Of a stretch of DNA of 64,000 nucleotides, positions 20,000 through 32,595 are shown in pieces; the first letter of the stretch is position 1; every line of letters begins with the position of its first letter. Origin of the DNA: Xiphydria camelus (Eukaryota; Arthropoda; Insecta; Hymenoptera; Xiphydriidae). The stretch lies in contig OY783197.1 of NCBI GenBank assembly GCA_963678675.1, positions 11,156,304 to 11,220,303 of the forward strand, read 5' to 3'. The notes beneath the pieces are model-generated. The model saw nothing but the letters and a program-made list of their open reading frames with translations, searched no databases and had not been told where the DNA came from. A program made the translations under genes and the position numbers.

Positions 20000-20574
20000 T
20001 ATTTATCAATAAATTCGCGAATGCTGCAAAACGTAATAGAAACATTTCGGAATAATTAAGTCGAAAGATCTCGATAAGGTACATCTCGATAAGATTGTAC
20101 TTGTTAGGGCTGAATTATATGGTTTATTTACGAATAAGGGCGAAATTTTAGCGGTGCATGCAAAAGGGTTTCTTAAAACTATTCCAAAGTCTCGAGTTAA
20201 TATATGTAACAACATATATACTGTCATAAGTGGTATCTTTACATGTGATGAAACAATTCGTCACGGTCATTGGAAGAGTAAACAGTATGTCCAATGGCAA
20301 ACTCCAACTTTTGAATTTCCCTGACAATTAGCCGAATTAGAATTGGATTTGCGAGAGTGCACTGCGGTCTTACGAACCGAGCGAGACGTGTCAAACGTCT
20401 GATCTCCTCCCAGTAGCTGTCAATTCGGGAGATCGAAGCATCTAACCTCGAAATCATTAATTTATAAATAATGATGAATAATGCGTAGAAGTGGTAAGAA
20501 ATAATCATTCGGGTTTCTTCGATGAGATTCCTCAAGTGTTTAAAAATCGGTGTCCGATTTTTGCCAATAACTGT
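20000..20574. other. Unclassified sequence, one shared repeat
   Basis: No gene recognised. About 65 bp around 20,415-20,480 (GATCGAAGCATCTAACCTCG) recur near 51,430-51,495, so at least part is a dispersed repeat. Confidence 0.4.
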
Positions 20575-21480
20575 TGCTTCAACTTCCAGAGATATTAAGT
20601 ATTACTACAGAATGAGTAGGTTAGAAGATTTTCATGAAGACTGGCGCTATTCTAACATGGAATCTCGTACAGGTGCAACCGAACAAGATCTAGCTCGTGT
20701 CCTGTCCGTTAAAAGATGACTCGATGGACATCGGAGAATGTCAGGCTTGTCACCGAGCTCCTATTACCCACGGTACATTAATTGCAATACGCGCTTCTCG
20801 TTTCATTCAACTATTCCAGCGTTAAATAAATTTTACTTCTTTCAAGGTAATAACCTTTTATGAACTGTTCGTGGTAGGAGGCAGAGATCGATAATAGAGA
20901 CTCGTCGTAGACAAGTTCGTCTATTAAAACTAAAAAGCAATTCGGTGTGCCAAACTAGGTACTACTGCGATAATGTGCCCGAGCTCGCGGTCTGTTCTGC
21001 AATTAACGTTAACATAATCGTGATTATGCTCGGGTGATGGGTGTTCCAAAAGAGATAAGTTGATACTAAACATCGGATGCTGTAAGCTGACTTGCTAGTG
21101 TATGCTTTGCAACTGAAACATCATCGCAGGAATAATTTGTCTATGATTAGTCACAATCATTGATCGTTGCCCCCTAAGATCAACAATTCGTACAAGATAA
21201 ATACTTTGAAAGAGAAGTAAAAGTTACTTAAAGCAGGAATAGTTAAAACGAAAAGCGCATATTGCAATGAAAGTACTATGGGTAAATGGCGCTCGCTGAC
21301 AAGATTGACATTCTCCGATGTCCATCGAGTCATCTTTTTACGGACAGGACACGAGTTAGATCCTCTTCGGTTGCACCTGTACGATATGATATGTCAGAAA
21401 ATCGTGAGTCTTCATGGAAATCTTCTAACCTACTCATTCTGCAGTAATACTTAATAATAAAAAACTATTCTCCTACATGT
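20575..21480. repeat. Inverted repeat pair about 180 bp long, 530 bp apart
   Basis: The sequence around 20,610-20,755 (GATGACTCGATGGACATCGG) reappears in reverse complement at 21,300-21,460. The spacer has no recognised gene. Probably a decayed foldback element. Confidence 0.6.
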
Positions 21481-21544
21481 ACATATTCTCCTGATGAATA
21501 AATTTCAAAAAGTAGTGAAATCCCCCCACAAAAACAGATCCTCT

Positions 21545-21822
21545 GTAAAAAAGGCGGCATGTTCATCCAGTGCCAACAAAAATTGATACGTAAAATACTC
21601 CCCAAAAAGATTTGAAATCAATTAAGATCGCCATGTTCAAGATTTATATATAAAAAAAATTTATTAAAAAATTGTAATAAAAAAGAACTTGCCGCGTTTT
21701 CTCCTTCAAAATAAAAAATTCATACACCGGATTATACTCTGTTTGTGCACTTATGGATTTTAAATAAATTCATCCACTTATATGATACCACCAGTATGTA
21801 GTGGACAAAATATGAACACACA

Positions 21823-21890
<68 letters not shown>

Positions 21891-22175
21891 CTCTCTCNNN
21901 NNNNNNNNNNNNNNNNNNNNNNNNNNNNNNNNNNNNNNNNNNNNNNNNNNNNNNNNNNNNNNNNNNNNNNNNNNNNNNNNNNNNNNNNNNNNNNNNNNNN
22001 NNNNNNNNNNNNNNNNNNNNNNNNNNNNNNNNNNNNNNNNNNNNNNNNNNNNNNNNNNNNNNNNNNNNNNNNNNNNNNNNNNNNNNNNNNNNNNNNNGAT
22101 CTTAATTGATTTCAAATCTTTTTTGGGGAGTATTTTACGAATCAATTTTTGTTGGCACTGAATGAACATGCCGCC
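21545..22175. repeat. Inverted repeat spanning the assembly gap
   Basis: About 80 bp at 21,550-21,633 (CCCCAAAAAGATTTGAAATC) match 22,098-22,175 in reverse complement. Between them lie a (CT)n tract from about 21,824 to 21,897 and 200 N (21,898-22,097). The gap is thus inside a hairpin-forming unit, a likely cause of assembly failure. Confidence 0.75.
21898..22097. other. Assembly gap of 200 N
   Basis: Run of N directly after a CT microsatellite. Frames through it are meaningless. Confidence 0.99.
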
Positions 22176-23087
22176 TTTTTTATAGAGGATCTGTTCTTGT
22201 GGTGGGTTGTATATTTACCGTGATATTACAAAGTAATTTTTCTTGTTTTACGAATACAATGAACAGGAAATATATAAACTATTACAATACCTATAGGTAT
22301 ACATTGGGGTGGAACGTCAGATTATGTTAGTTTATTATGTTTTAAGAATCGTCACCAAAGATCAGCATGATACAAAATTTTATAGAGGTCGCTCACGAAC
22401 TTTGAAAATTCAAAAAGAGTGAAAAATCGAATTTTTTTCTTCAATTTTTTTTTCTTTCTACTATGAATACAACATACATCTCTAATACTAATCGAATATA
22501 AAATTACTCTGTTTCGTAACCCTCATTTTCTATGTACTCCTCAAACTCAATATCCTCGTCGTTGTCGTAAATCATGGCATCATTTTCAGCTCCGAATTAT
22601 CCTCCTTTTTCTGATTTCATACTAGCAAACTCGAGAAGTAGGTATCTTTATTGGTAATAAAAATCTCTCTATTTTAAGTATATAAAATAGTTTTTCCTCA
22701 CTCATGCCCATTTCGAGGCCTTTTCCAGCCTATTTTTAGACAGTAAGATAGCGTTTTTCCCGCGTGACACCGACCGGGAGTCCTCAGGCTGTCAAAAGAT
22801 TGTTTAGTCCGAAGTGGGTCCTTTTTCCAAACTGATAAACGCAACGTGAAATGAGCCGTGTATACTTCTGTTTGTTTTGTATTGAGAAATGGGTATTCGT
22901 GAGGAAAAATAGTATGTATATGTCATTCGGCTGAAATCCTCGGATTTTTAAGACTGTGTTTAATTAAGTCGTAGCACGAGGCATGGTCTGGGGACGAGGC
23001 TCGCCGAAGGCTACAACCTAATTAAACACAGTCTGAAAAAACCTCGGATTTCCGCCTTATGACATAAGATACTAATTTCGATATCCG
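22176..23087. other. No gene recognised; short palindrome near 22,930-23,055
   Basis: AT-rich. On the minus strand at about 22,509-22,600 a short acidic frame ends in EEYIENEGYETE, possibly the tail of an unidentified protein. At 22,930-23,055 GACTGTGTTTAATTA and its complement enclose a centre of about 70 bp. Confidence 0.35.
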
Positions 23088-24150
23088 CTGCCCCATTCAT
23101 TCATATACCCAACATCCGACCAAACAGATCACCTGTCATCAACTCCTCCGGGTAACAGAGCTTTTAGCCGACAACTTAAACAAAAGCCATCACACATCGA
23201 CGCTCCTTTTGGATGCCAAGCAGGCCTTCGACAGAGTTTGGCACGATGGGATAATTTACAAACTAATTCAGTCAAATTTCCCCCACTATCTTATAGGAAT
23301 CTTTCGCTCCTTCTCCTTACCGACAGACTCTTCAGAGTCAAGTCTGGAAACTTTCTCTCTGCCCCACAACCCGTCACCGCAAGTGGACCTCAAGGCTCCA
23401 AACTCTCCCCTGCTCTATTGAACATATATTGCCACGACATTCCCACTCACAGCAAGGTAGTCACGGCTCAATACGCCGACGACGTTGCCCTTCTATACTC
23501 CTCAAAAACCAAACAATTCTGCTCCTCAGTAATGAATAAATTCATTCCCACGCTGCTTCATTGGTACCATCAATGGGGCTTCTCTTTAAACGAAACAAAA
23601 TCAGAGGCAGTGTTCTTCTCGCGCAGGAACATCCCCCCCGACGTGTTAACGGTAGGCACCCATCGAATTCCCTGGAATAACTCTGCTAAATACTTGGGAG
23701 TAATCTTCGACAGAAAACTCGGCTGGTCAAAACAGATCACCGTCGTGCGAAATAAAGCTATCGGAGCTTTCGTCGCCCTCAGACCCTTCTTTAATACTAA
23801 AGAAATCTCCCAACAGTCGAAAATTCGAGCCTTTTTTCAATGCCATAATCAGGGGCCTGTTCACCTATGCTATCCCCATCTGGGGCTCAACCTCCCCACC
23901 TAAATTCCAAAGGGTACAGGGACTATACATGAGTCTTCTTCGAGGCTCACTTAACACTCCTTGGTACATCAGAAATAAGAAAATACTACAGGAGACCGGA
24001 CTCCCCCCTCTTCACGACGCAGCGATAAAACTCGCTACAAATCTCCGACACTCCATTAAGAATCACCCAAACCCCTATATCCAAGCGCTGAGCAGCTACT
24101 CCCGCAAAGCTAAGGACAAAATCCGAAGGCCGTGTGCCCTCATATCGTAA
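23088..24150 (+). pseudogene. Jockey-type non-LTR retrotransposon, reverse transcriptase fragment
   Basis: The readable parts give DAKQAFDRVWHDGIIYKL, QGSKLSPALLNIY and the catalytic AQYADDVALLYSS (YADD), then the thumb region GVIFDRKLGW, the conserved order of Jockey-superfamily reverse transcriptases. Frames change near 23,290 and 23,850. The endonuclease domain and ORF1 are missing, so it is 5'-truncated as is common. The C-terminal part ends at a stop near 24,150, followed by C-rich 3' sequence to about 24,430. Confidence 0.8.
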
Positions 24151-24429
24151 TCCCCCCCAATCCCCCCAATTCCCCCCCCCCTTTATATACCAATCTAGTC
24201 TCGCAGTTGCGCAAGCGGCCTTTGCCAGCCCGCAAGGCCCCCAACTTCTTCTTCTATTAGGTTCAGAACCCCACGGGTTGGTAACCACGAGGAGGGGTTT
24301 AGTCGGTAAAAATCTGATACTACCCCAACAACATCTCGGGTGTCTTAAGAAAATTCCCTTCCTCGCCCGCTCTTCAAAAAAAAACAAACAAATCACGTTG
24401 CGTACGAACCTCGTGTATTTTATTAATAA

Positions 24430-25623
24430 CTAGCAGCCCGTCCCGGTTTCGCACGGGTAGATTGTGGATTGATTTTGTCCGTCCACCATTGTTTAAATAC
24501 ATTTTTAATACAAAACTTTTAGTATTTTTCCCGGGCTATGCAATGGTCATATTGGATTTGACCTTGACCATGACCTTCAAGATTATATCGAGGTCAAATT
24601 AATTTTTTTTCACGTTCAAATGTGTCCTTGACCATTTTTTTCATGTTACCTTTATTGTCAGCGGAGGTCAAATTTAGGTCAAGTATAGTTCGACTTTTTG
24701 AACACCCTGTATAAAATTTACTAACTCAGAAACCTTCGCGGATATGCGTCCAACTGTTCCCCAAATTTTCATCGCAATCGGATGAACGGTTTAGGAAGGC
24801 ATAATAATCATCCGTACCGGTACTTCTTGAACACCCTGTATAAGATTTACTAACTCAGAAACCTCCGCGGGCATGCGTCCAACCATTTCCCAACTTTTCA
24901 TCGCAATCGGATGAACGGTTTAGGAAGGCATAATAATCATCAGTACCGGTACTTTTTGAACACCTTTTATAATATTTACTAATTCAGAAACCTTCGCAGG
25001 CATGCGTCCAACCATTCCCCAAAGTTTCATCGCAATCGGATGAACGGTTTAGGAAGGCAAATAATCTTCCGTACCTGTACTTTTTGAACACCCTGTATAC
25101 GATTTACTAACTCAAACCTTCGCAGATATGCGTCCAACTGTTCCCCAAATTTTCATCGCAATCGGATGAACGGTTTAGGAAGGCATAATAATCATCAGTA
25201 CCGGTGCTTTTTGAACACCTTTTATAAGATTTACTAACAATAAGAAACCTTCGCGGGCATGCGTCCAACCATTCCCCAAAGTTTCATCGCAATCGGATGA
25301 ACGGTTTAGGAAGGCATTTGATATTACCTTAAAGGTCACGGTTAAGGTCAAATACAATACGACCACTGGGTAGCCAAGGGAAAATCCTTAAAGTGTTGTA
25401 TTAAACATTTTTCTCTAAAATGTTTTCCCGCTGAGATAATCGGCCGTACCGGGACTTTTTGAACACCCTGTATAAGATTTACTAACTCAGAAACCATCGC
25501 AGGCATGCATCCAACCATTTCCCAAAATTTCATCGCAATCGGATCAACGGTTTAGGAAGGCATACGAGACATACAGACAGACAGACAGACAGCCAGACAA
25601 ACATTCATTTATATATATATAGA
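24430..25623 (-). mobile_element. Non-autonomous Helitron 1
   Basis: On the minus strand it starts with TC (TCTATATATATATAAATG), has a (GTCT)n tract, and ends with a hairpin (CCCGT...ACGGG) shortly before CTAG. The 3' end is followed by T, as expected for insertion between A and T. The interior repeats a 125-bp module (TTCATCGCAATCGGATGAAC) several times. Confidence 0.8.
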
Positions 25624-26691
25624 CTAGCAGCCCGTCCCGGCTTCGCACGGGTAGATTGTGGATTGATTTTGTCCGTCCACTATTGTTTAAACATTTTTAA
25701 TACAAAACTTTTTGTATTTTTCCCGGGCTACGCAATGGTCATATTGGATTTGACCTTGACCATGACCTTCAAGGTTATATCGAGGTCAAATTAATTTTTT
25801 TTCACGTTCAAATGTGTCCTTGACCATTTTTTTCATGTTACCTTTATTGTCAGCGGAGGTCAAATTTAGGTCAAGTATAGTTCGACTTTTTGAACACCCT
25901 GTATAAGATTTACTAACTCAGAAACCTTCGCGGATGTGCGTCCAACTGTTCCCCAAATTTTCATCGCAATCGGATGAACGGTTTAGGAAGACATAATAAT
26001 CATCCGTACCGGTACTTTTTGAACACCCTGTATAACATTTACTAACTCAAAAACCTTTGCGGGCATGCGTCCAACCATTCCCCAACTTTTCATCGCAATC
26101 GGATGAACGGTTTAGGAAGGCATAATAATCATCAGTACCAGTACTTTTTGAACACCTTTTATAAGATTTACTAACTCAGAAACCTTCGCGGACATGCGTC
26201 CAACCATTCCCCAACTTTTCATCGCAATCGGATGAACGGTTTAGGAAGGCATAATAATCATCAGTACCGGTACTTTTTGAACACCTTTTATAAGATTTAC
26301 TAACAATAAGAAACCTTCGCAGGCATGCGTCCAACCATTCCCCAAAGTTTCATCGCAATCGGATGAACGGTTTAGGAAGGCATTTGATATTACCTTAAAG
26401 GTCACGGTCAAGGTCAAATCCAATACGACCACTGGGTAGCCAAGGGAAAATCCTTTAAGTTTTGTATTAAACATTTTTCTCTAAAATGTTTTCCCGCTGA
26501 GATAATCGGCCGTACCGGGACTTTTTGAACACCCTGTATAAGATTTACTAACTCAGAAACCATCGCAGGCATGTGTCCAACCATTTCCCAAAATTTCATC
26601 GCAATCGGATGAACGGTTTAGGAAGGCATACGAGACATACAGACAGACAGACAGACAGACAGACATTCATTTTTATATATATAGATATAGA
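25624..26691 (-). mobile_element. Non-autonomous Helitron 2, abutting Helitron 1
   Basis: Same structure and largely the same sequence as Helitron 1. Its 3' CTAG directly adjoins the 5' TC of Helitron 1 without spacer, a head-to-tail arrangement typical of Helitron insertions. Confidence 0.8.
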
Positions 26692-28348
26692 CTAGCAGCC
26701 CGTCCCGGCTCCGCACGGGTAGATTGTGGATTGATTTTGGTCGTCATTTAATGAATTTTTAGCAGATATCTGTACTCATAGGTAGGGAGCCATGCTACGC
26801 TAAAAAACACATGTATTTAATTTAAATTGGAAAGTATATTTCTTTTATTAATTTATCTTAAGGCCAGCGGATAGACAATGTTTTTTATTTTTTTTATTTG
26901 GAGTAAAAACGTGTAAATTTTTCGGTATGCCAACTTTGGAGCAAGCCACATACAATTGGCTGTGTGAAAAACATGAATTTTCCAAATTTAAGCCAGCAAT
27001 AGTCAACCATTGACCTTGTGCTTTGTTGATGGTAATAGCAAAAGCAAGACGCAAAGGGAACTGGAGCCGCTTGAATTCGAATGTTAAATCGTTGGAAATC
27101 ATAGGTATGCGTGAATGAGGACGTCTTCGCCTTTGAATTTGCCAGTGATGATTGTTACCTCGATTAAATTTGGTTGGCACTAAGGGATTTTTCGTGTAAC
27201 TGATTTGGAATATTATGTCAGATGTAAGAGATTCCAAATGAAGGTCATGGTCAAGGTCAAATACAATATCACCATTGTACAGCCACTAAAAAATCCTAAA
27301 TCCTACTATCAAAAAGAATTTGTATAGGGCCCATAGCTTTCATGGTACGAAGCCGAACTGTGCTTGACCTCAATTTGACCTCCGCTGACCATAAAGATCA
27401 CATGGAAATAATGGTCAAGGACATATTTGAACGTGAAATTTCCCGCTCTTTTCATTTCCGGTATATAAAATAGAGGTTCGGATTTAAAAAAATCAATTTT
27501 ACCTAGAAGGTCATTGTCAATGTCAAATCCAATATGACCATTGGGTAGCCAGGGAAAAATCCTAAAAGTTTTATATTAAACGTTTTTCTCTAAAACGATT
27601 TTCCGCTGAGATAATCAGCTGTGCCTGGACTTTTTGAACACCCTGTATAAGATTTACTAACTCAGAAACCTTCGCGAGCATGCGTTCAACCATTCCCCAA
27701 AGTTTCATCGCAATCGGATGAACGGTTTAGGAAGGCATAATAATCATCCGTACCGGTACTTTTCGAACACCCTGTATACGATTTACTAACTCAGACCTTC
27801 GCGGGCATGCGTCCAACCATTCCCCAAAGCTTCATCGCAATCGGATGAACGGTTTAGGAAGGCATAATAATCATCCGTACCGCTACTTTTTGAACACCTT
27901 GTATACGATTTACTAACTCAGAAACCTTCGCGGGCATGCGTCCAACCATTCCTCAAAGTTTCATCGCAATCGGATGAACGGTTTAGGAAGGCATAATAAT
28001 CATCAGTACCGGTACTTTTTGAACACCCTATATAAGATTTATTAACTCAGAAACCTTCGCGGGCATGCGTCCACCCATTCCCCAAAGTTTCATCGCAATC
28101 GGATGAACGGTTTAGGAAGGCATTTGATATTACCTTAAAGGTCACGGTCAAGGTCAAATCCAATACGACCACTGGGTAGCCACGGGAAAATCCTTAAAGT
28201 TGTGTATTAAACATTTTTCTCTAAAATGTTTTCCCGTTGAGATAATCGGCCGTACCGGGACTTTTTGAACACCCTGTATAAGATTTACTAACTCAGAAAC
28301 CATCGCGGGCATGCGTCCAACCATTTCCCAAAATTTCATCGCAATCGC
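26692..28348 (-). mobile_element. Helitron 3, longer copy with helicase fragment, 5'-truncated
   Basis: Begins with the shared CTAG-hairpin 3' end at 26,692, then holds the Pif1-like helicase end and further copies of the 125-bp module. It stops in the module at about 28,348 without reaching the TC end. Confidence 0.7.
26848..27237 (-). pseudogene. Helitron Rep/Helicase, C-terminal Pif1-like helicase fragment
   Basis: About 115 residues match the end of the Pif1-like SF1B helicase in Helitron proteins: LRLAFAITINKAQGQ (motif V region) and FSHSQLYVACSKV (motif VI region). The first Arg finger-type residue of motif VI appears as Lys (ACSKV). The nuclease and the remaining helicase motifs are absent. 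It identifies the surrounding repeats as Helitrons. Confidence 0.8.
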
Positions 28349-30330
28349 AATTTCCAAATGAAATAGTAAACTCCAAAATTTTCCAAAAAATATTCATCTA
28401 TAATTAATTGTATACGTAAAGACTTATCAACATAAAATTCAACAAAGTTCGACGATCAGTGGCAAAAAATAATATATTCATTTAGTTATGTATGTGAGAG
28501 ATGGATCATGAGGATGGTTGGCGGTCGGGTGGAAAACACAGGTGCTCGATCAGTGAGTTAACGCGATACTTTATTAGGGAACCACACTACATTGGGTCCA
28601 GAGCTGCTGTTCGCTCGACGTCGGAGGCGCTACTCCCGTGTCGCGGGCCGACGTTGGCTCCTGCTCCCCGAGCGCCGCACTCGGAGGCGCTACGAAGCAC
28701 CATCATCCGTTAGGGAAATCGTCTTACATGTAGTACATAAAAAAATATGCAAAATTACGATACGAATATAATTTGTTTAATGAATGCACACATACTGTGT
28801 ATATATATTTTTCCACACATTAAGCGTGTATATGTTTTTCAAATGGTTCGAATTTTTGAAGTGAAACTTCTTTGCGGAGGGTACTGAATGCGCGCCCGAG
28901 AAGACGAAAATCGTAACGAAACCCACACACTCTACCGCTCTCGACCGTGTCTCACTCATACTCGACCCTGTCCCAACACGCTATCGACTCTGCCCCATTC
29001 CACCGCCCGCGATCCTGCCCCGTTCCATTGCTCCCGACCGTGCGTACGTTAAAGCCATGTGTCGACTTTGCGAGGCTGGCTCGCGAAGCCGCCGCGCGAA
29101 GCGTGCCACGTGTTTGATCGCCTTGCCTAGTGAAGCTGCCGCCGTTCGTTTGTCTACATATTCCGAGGCAAAAATGTCTTGAGGCTGCACAATATATGTG
29201 TTCCATCGCAAAGGGGACTTCTACGTCATTTCTTACCGCTCACTATTATCGCAACCTAAGTAACGCACTAATCTAGATTTAATCTGTACATCGATCGCAA
29301 CAGCGAGGCGGGCGGTATGTTTTGGTGAATGGGGGTTGCGAATGCGTTCGCAGTCCCACACCTTTCCCTCAAAACAACCTCGCAGTGTATCTAATTGTAA
29401 ACCACGGCTACATCACGGAATTACTGTATCTCTTTGAATCCAATATAATCGCCAGTAATATTGTGAGTACAGTGCTAAATCATTTCAAATAACCGATACG
29501 GTTTAAATCCACCAGTCGTGTCACGCAGTAGTGCCTTTGGGATTTACGACCTCGAGGAGATCTACTCTTGATCGCACATGTTATAGTTATTAATTTGAAA
29601 CTGAAGAATAAATGAAGAAAAAATCAATCGCTGTTTAGGCTGTGCAGAGGAGGTCTGTTTTGTGTTGCTCGAGAGGGTTTCTTCGGGCAATGGAAGCTAT
29701 TGTTCATATTACGAGGCGACGCAGTGTCGCACCTTGTTTAGGCTCACCATAAATCTAGCGTTTAGGACCCTTTTTGGGCGTATCCTTGGGAGAAGCCAGA
29801 CTAGAGGGCGCGGAGTTACTGGTGAGTTGTTTGTATTTCGTTTGTCGCATTTTTAGTTTTCCGGATTTTACCACGTCGAGTGGCCGACCATACCGAGCTC
29901 GTATAGTCTGCGATCGGAGTCGCGACTTTTCTCGAGTAACCACCGTGCATGTACATTCTTTCGCGTGCGCGCGCGCGCGTGTATGTGTGTTAATTTATAA
30001 TTATTATTGCAAAAAAGGCCACAGAACGGTCGAAATAGTAAAGTGACAGGCAACGTGTTAAATAAACTTTCCATTTCGTAAACGTCAATGAACACTGAAC
30101 ATTCTTTCGCGTGTGTGTTATATTAAAATTATTACGGCAAAATCAGGAAAACAACGGGCAAAAGAGTTTCGTGAGAGGCAACGTGTAAAGAAAGCGATGA
30201 CAAAGGTACCAGGTACCGAAAACTAAATAGTACAGAACGAAATCGAGGATGGAGAGAAAGAATTAAATTCACACAATCAAACATTGATGGATCTGAGCAC
30301 AGTTGAGGGTGAAAAAAAAAAACAACAAAA
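28349..30330. other. Unclassified repeats, no gene supported
   Basis: Contains a copy of the 665-873/3,063-3,110 repeat at about 28,858-29,110 and the GTCGCAAAGGGG-type repeat (29,207-29,300, also at 50,047-50,130 in reverse). A GC-rich stretch at 28,550-28,710 repeats TCGGAGGCGCTAC twice. A (CG/GT)n tract lies near 29,965-29,990. Open frames here show no family features. Confidence 0.45.
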
Positions 30331-30332
30331 CG

Positions 30333-30531
30333 TGTGGCCGCCACACGCGGAAGAAGTGAAACTTCGATACCAGTTTCTCTGAATTTGATTCCGGTGGTAT
30401 TAGTTTCAATTGGCTCTACGAAGAAGCATAGTAAAAGACTTGTATAGAGCCAATTGAAACTAATACCATCGGAATCAAATTCAGAGAAACTGGTATCGAA
30501 GTTTCGCTCCTTCCGCGTGTGGCGGCCACAC
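30333..30531. mobile_element. 199-bp near-perfect palindromic MITE
   Basis: Starts GTGTGGCCGCCACACGCGG and ends with its complement; arms of about 85 bp pair almost completely around a 25-bp centre. The terminal GTGTGGCCGCCACAC is itself a small palindrome, so the end can fold at two scales. Confidence 0.8.
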
Positions 30532-30754
30532 GTTTTTATTTATATTTTCTTTACGAGAAACTCTCCAAAGAGAATGTATAACAATATCGATAATACGAAG
30601 GAGGTATAGCGGGGTTTGAAATAAAATGGCAATGGGATTTTAAACAATCTTTATTCAGCGATTTATTTGTGAGTTTTTTAATTTGAACGTTCAAAATCTA
30701 GTTTATCGGGTTAATATGTTTACGCTTTTTGCGCTTTTAATGTTGTAGTCCGAT

Positions 30755-30790
30755 CTACTTTTGCAATGGTGTGATCGTCAGTTCATTGAC
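30755..30790 (-). CDS. SDR (farnesol dehydrogenase-like), last coding exon
   Basis: Eleven codons (VNELTITPLQK) and a stop, preceded by a TTTTTAG acceptor. In this SDR family the C-terminus carries an ELTIRP-like stretch after VQV, which this matches. It joins in frame to the donor CAG/GTAGAG of the exon at 30,874-31,017. Confidence 0.75.
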   Translation of the reverse strand, partial: VNELTITPLQK

Positions 30791-30873
30791 CTAAAAAGAT
30801 AATAAATTATTATCCAATATGTTCTTCGTATAATTATTCGATATTAGCTGTAATATTAAATGATATACTCTAC

Positions 30874-31017
30874 CTGAACACCTGGAGGAGTTTTCAGAAC
30901 ATAAACTACTCCATCGGCAATATCCTTGGATTCTACGTATGAACGTTGATTGAAGACATCATCGGATCCTCCACCGCGACTAATTATCTCTGTTTTAACT
31001 AGTCCAGGGCTGATACT
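30874..31017 (-). CDS. SDR (farnesol dehydrogenase-like), penultimate exon
   Basis: Encodes SISPGLVKTEI, the segment after the catalytic region in classical SDRs, then SKDIADGVVYVLKTPPGVQ, typical of insect NADP-dependent farnesol dehydrogenases and their relatives, which oxidise farnesol-type alcohols in juvenile hormone metabolism. It is bounded by acceptor AATTCAG and donor CAG/GTAGAG, and the phase-0 junction with the exon at 43,096-43,228 is consistent. A 12-kb intron separates the two and contains Polinton C. Confidence 0.8.
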
Positions 31018-31428
31018 CTGAATTAATGAAAACGTTGATAAAAATCGGTCGATTTTCATTTCTTGTTATTTAAAGCAATAGTAGGTATCTTGAAATGGTT
31101 GATACAATCATCGCATCAATTGGCCACCTTCCGGAGAGTGCCGAATGAAATAGATTCAGTTCAGAGGTGTGGCTAGCGAATGTTAGATATAGTATTAGCG
31201 TGCGAGGCTAGAGCCAAGCATAGAAGCGCGCGCCTTCGCAGTAGCTCATCCCAACTCCATCTTCTCTCACTTAGTACAGTCAATCAAACATAAAAGAAGG
31301 GGGTAGATAAAACAATTGAGGTAGAGCTGAATTGCTAATATGTTGTTTCTGGTGGTTAACACGTTGCCTGCCGTCTCGGTCTATATGACCGAGAAAAAAA
31401 TTTCCGCTCAGTCTGTCTGCGCACTATC

Positions 31429-31983
31429 AGTAGTTAAAATAGGCGGGTTCGGGGCTACCCACGTGACCCAAAGTGACGGGAAATTTGAATCTTGCGGAAG
31501 TGCGCATGGCCGTGGCGGAAAATTTGAATTCGCACATCACGGAGCTCTGCCATTGGTCGAACCCCCACCATCAACGCCAGGTGGCGCCACTGTCAGTGGT
31601 GGTCAACGCCAGGTATCGCCATCGTCGGCGGCGGCCATTTTGAATTTTACTCTGACAGAGCTCCGCCATTGGTCGAATCCCCACTCCCCAACCTCTGCTA
31701 TTGGCCGAACCCCACTCGCAGCGCCATCTCGCGGGATCCCGCAGCGCCATCTCGAGCGCGATGCAGGTTTGGCGCGCTTCGGAGACCTTGGGCGAACCTC
31801 CGCACCCCCACTCCCACTCCCCGACCCCCGCACCCCGACGTGCAAGTTCCGGCTTGTCTTGCCGCTACTGCGCAGTTTCGACCGAACCGAGCGCGTCATA
31901 TTCCTGAGCGATGACGTCACAGCTTCTCGACAGGTACGACCGCGTTTGGTGCCGCGCTTCCGAAGTACACTGACGAGCAATCG
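31429..31983 (+). repeat. Left terminal inverted repeat region of Polinton C
   Basis: Shares with 41,990-42,317 in reverse complement the phrases GGCGGGTTCGGGG, GCGCATG and CCCCCACCATCAACG. It ends with one unit of the TGACGTCA-containing repeat (31,905-31,920). Confidence 0.75.
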
Positions 31984-32595
31984 TTAAGGGGGAGGGGGGG
32001 GGGGGGGGTAGGGTCTAACGCGTGGAAAAAAAAACTATTTTCACGAATTTTTTTTAGAGCTATTGTGGAAGTAGATATATTCTAATGTTTCGCATGTTAC
32101 AAAGCATCATTCGAACAACACTTTGTAATTTTTTTGTAGAAAAATATTGAGAAATAAGCCAGTGACGAAGCATTTTCGAGGACACCTTTTAGAAAAGATA
32201 ATTTGCGGTGGACACTATATTTCAGCGTAGAATTATCTCAAATCAAAAAATCAAAGCAATTTAGTTAAAACATATGTTTTTCTAGACCCCTGCGTTTTTC
32301 TTTCATTTTTTTACCACTTTTAAATATTTGGTGGTTTGAAGTAAAAATTGCGATTTTTCACGAAAAAATCCGTCATTTTGTTGCTGTAAAACCCCCTTAA
32401 TGTAACAAAAAAAGAAAAAAAACGTAGGGGTCTGGTATTTTATATGTAGAAAGAGTGTGTACAAAACTTGAAAAGAATCGGTGCAGTGGTTTTTAAATGA
32501 CGATGTCTACGGGCTTTTAAAACTTGGTTTCGAGAAACAAGCGTTTAAAGCGCCGAGTTCTTGTCGCTCCGCAGTATTAGAGGAGCGGGGACTTA

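Noticed and set aside
21782..22169. Frames crossing the N gap on both strands
   Set aside because: Made of CT repeat and N only.
28501..28713. 70-codon frame with GC-rich composition
   Set aside because: No family features; contains a short duplicated TCGGAGGCGCTAC and appears to be repeat DNA.
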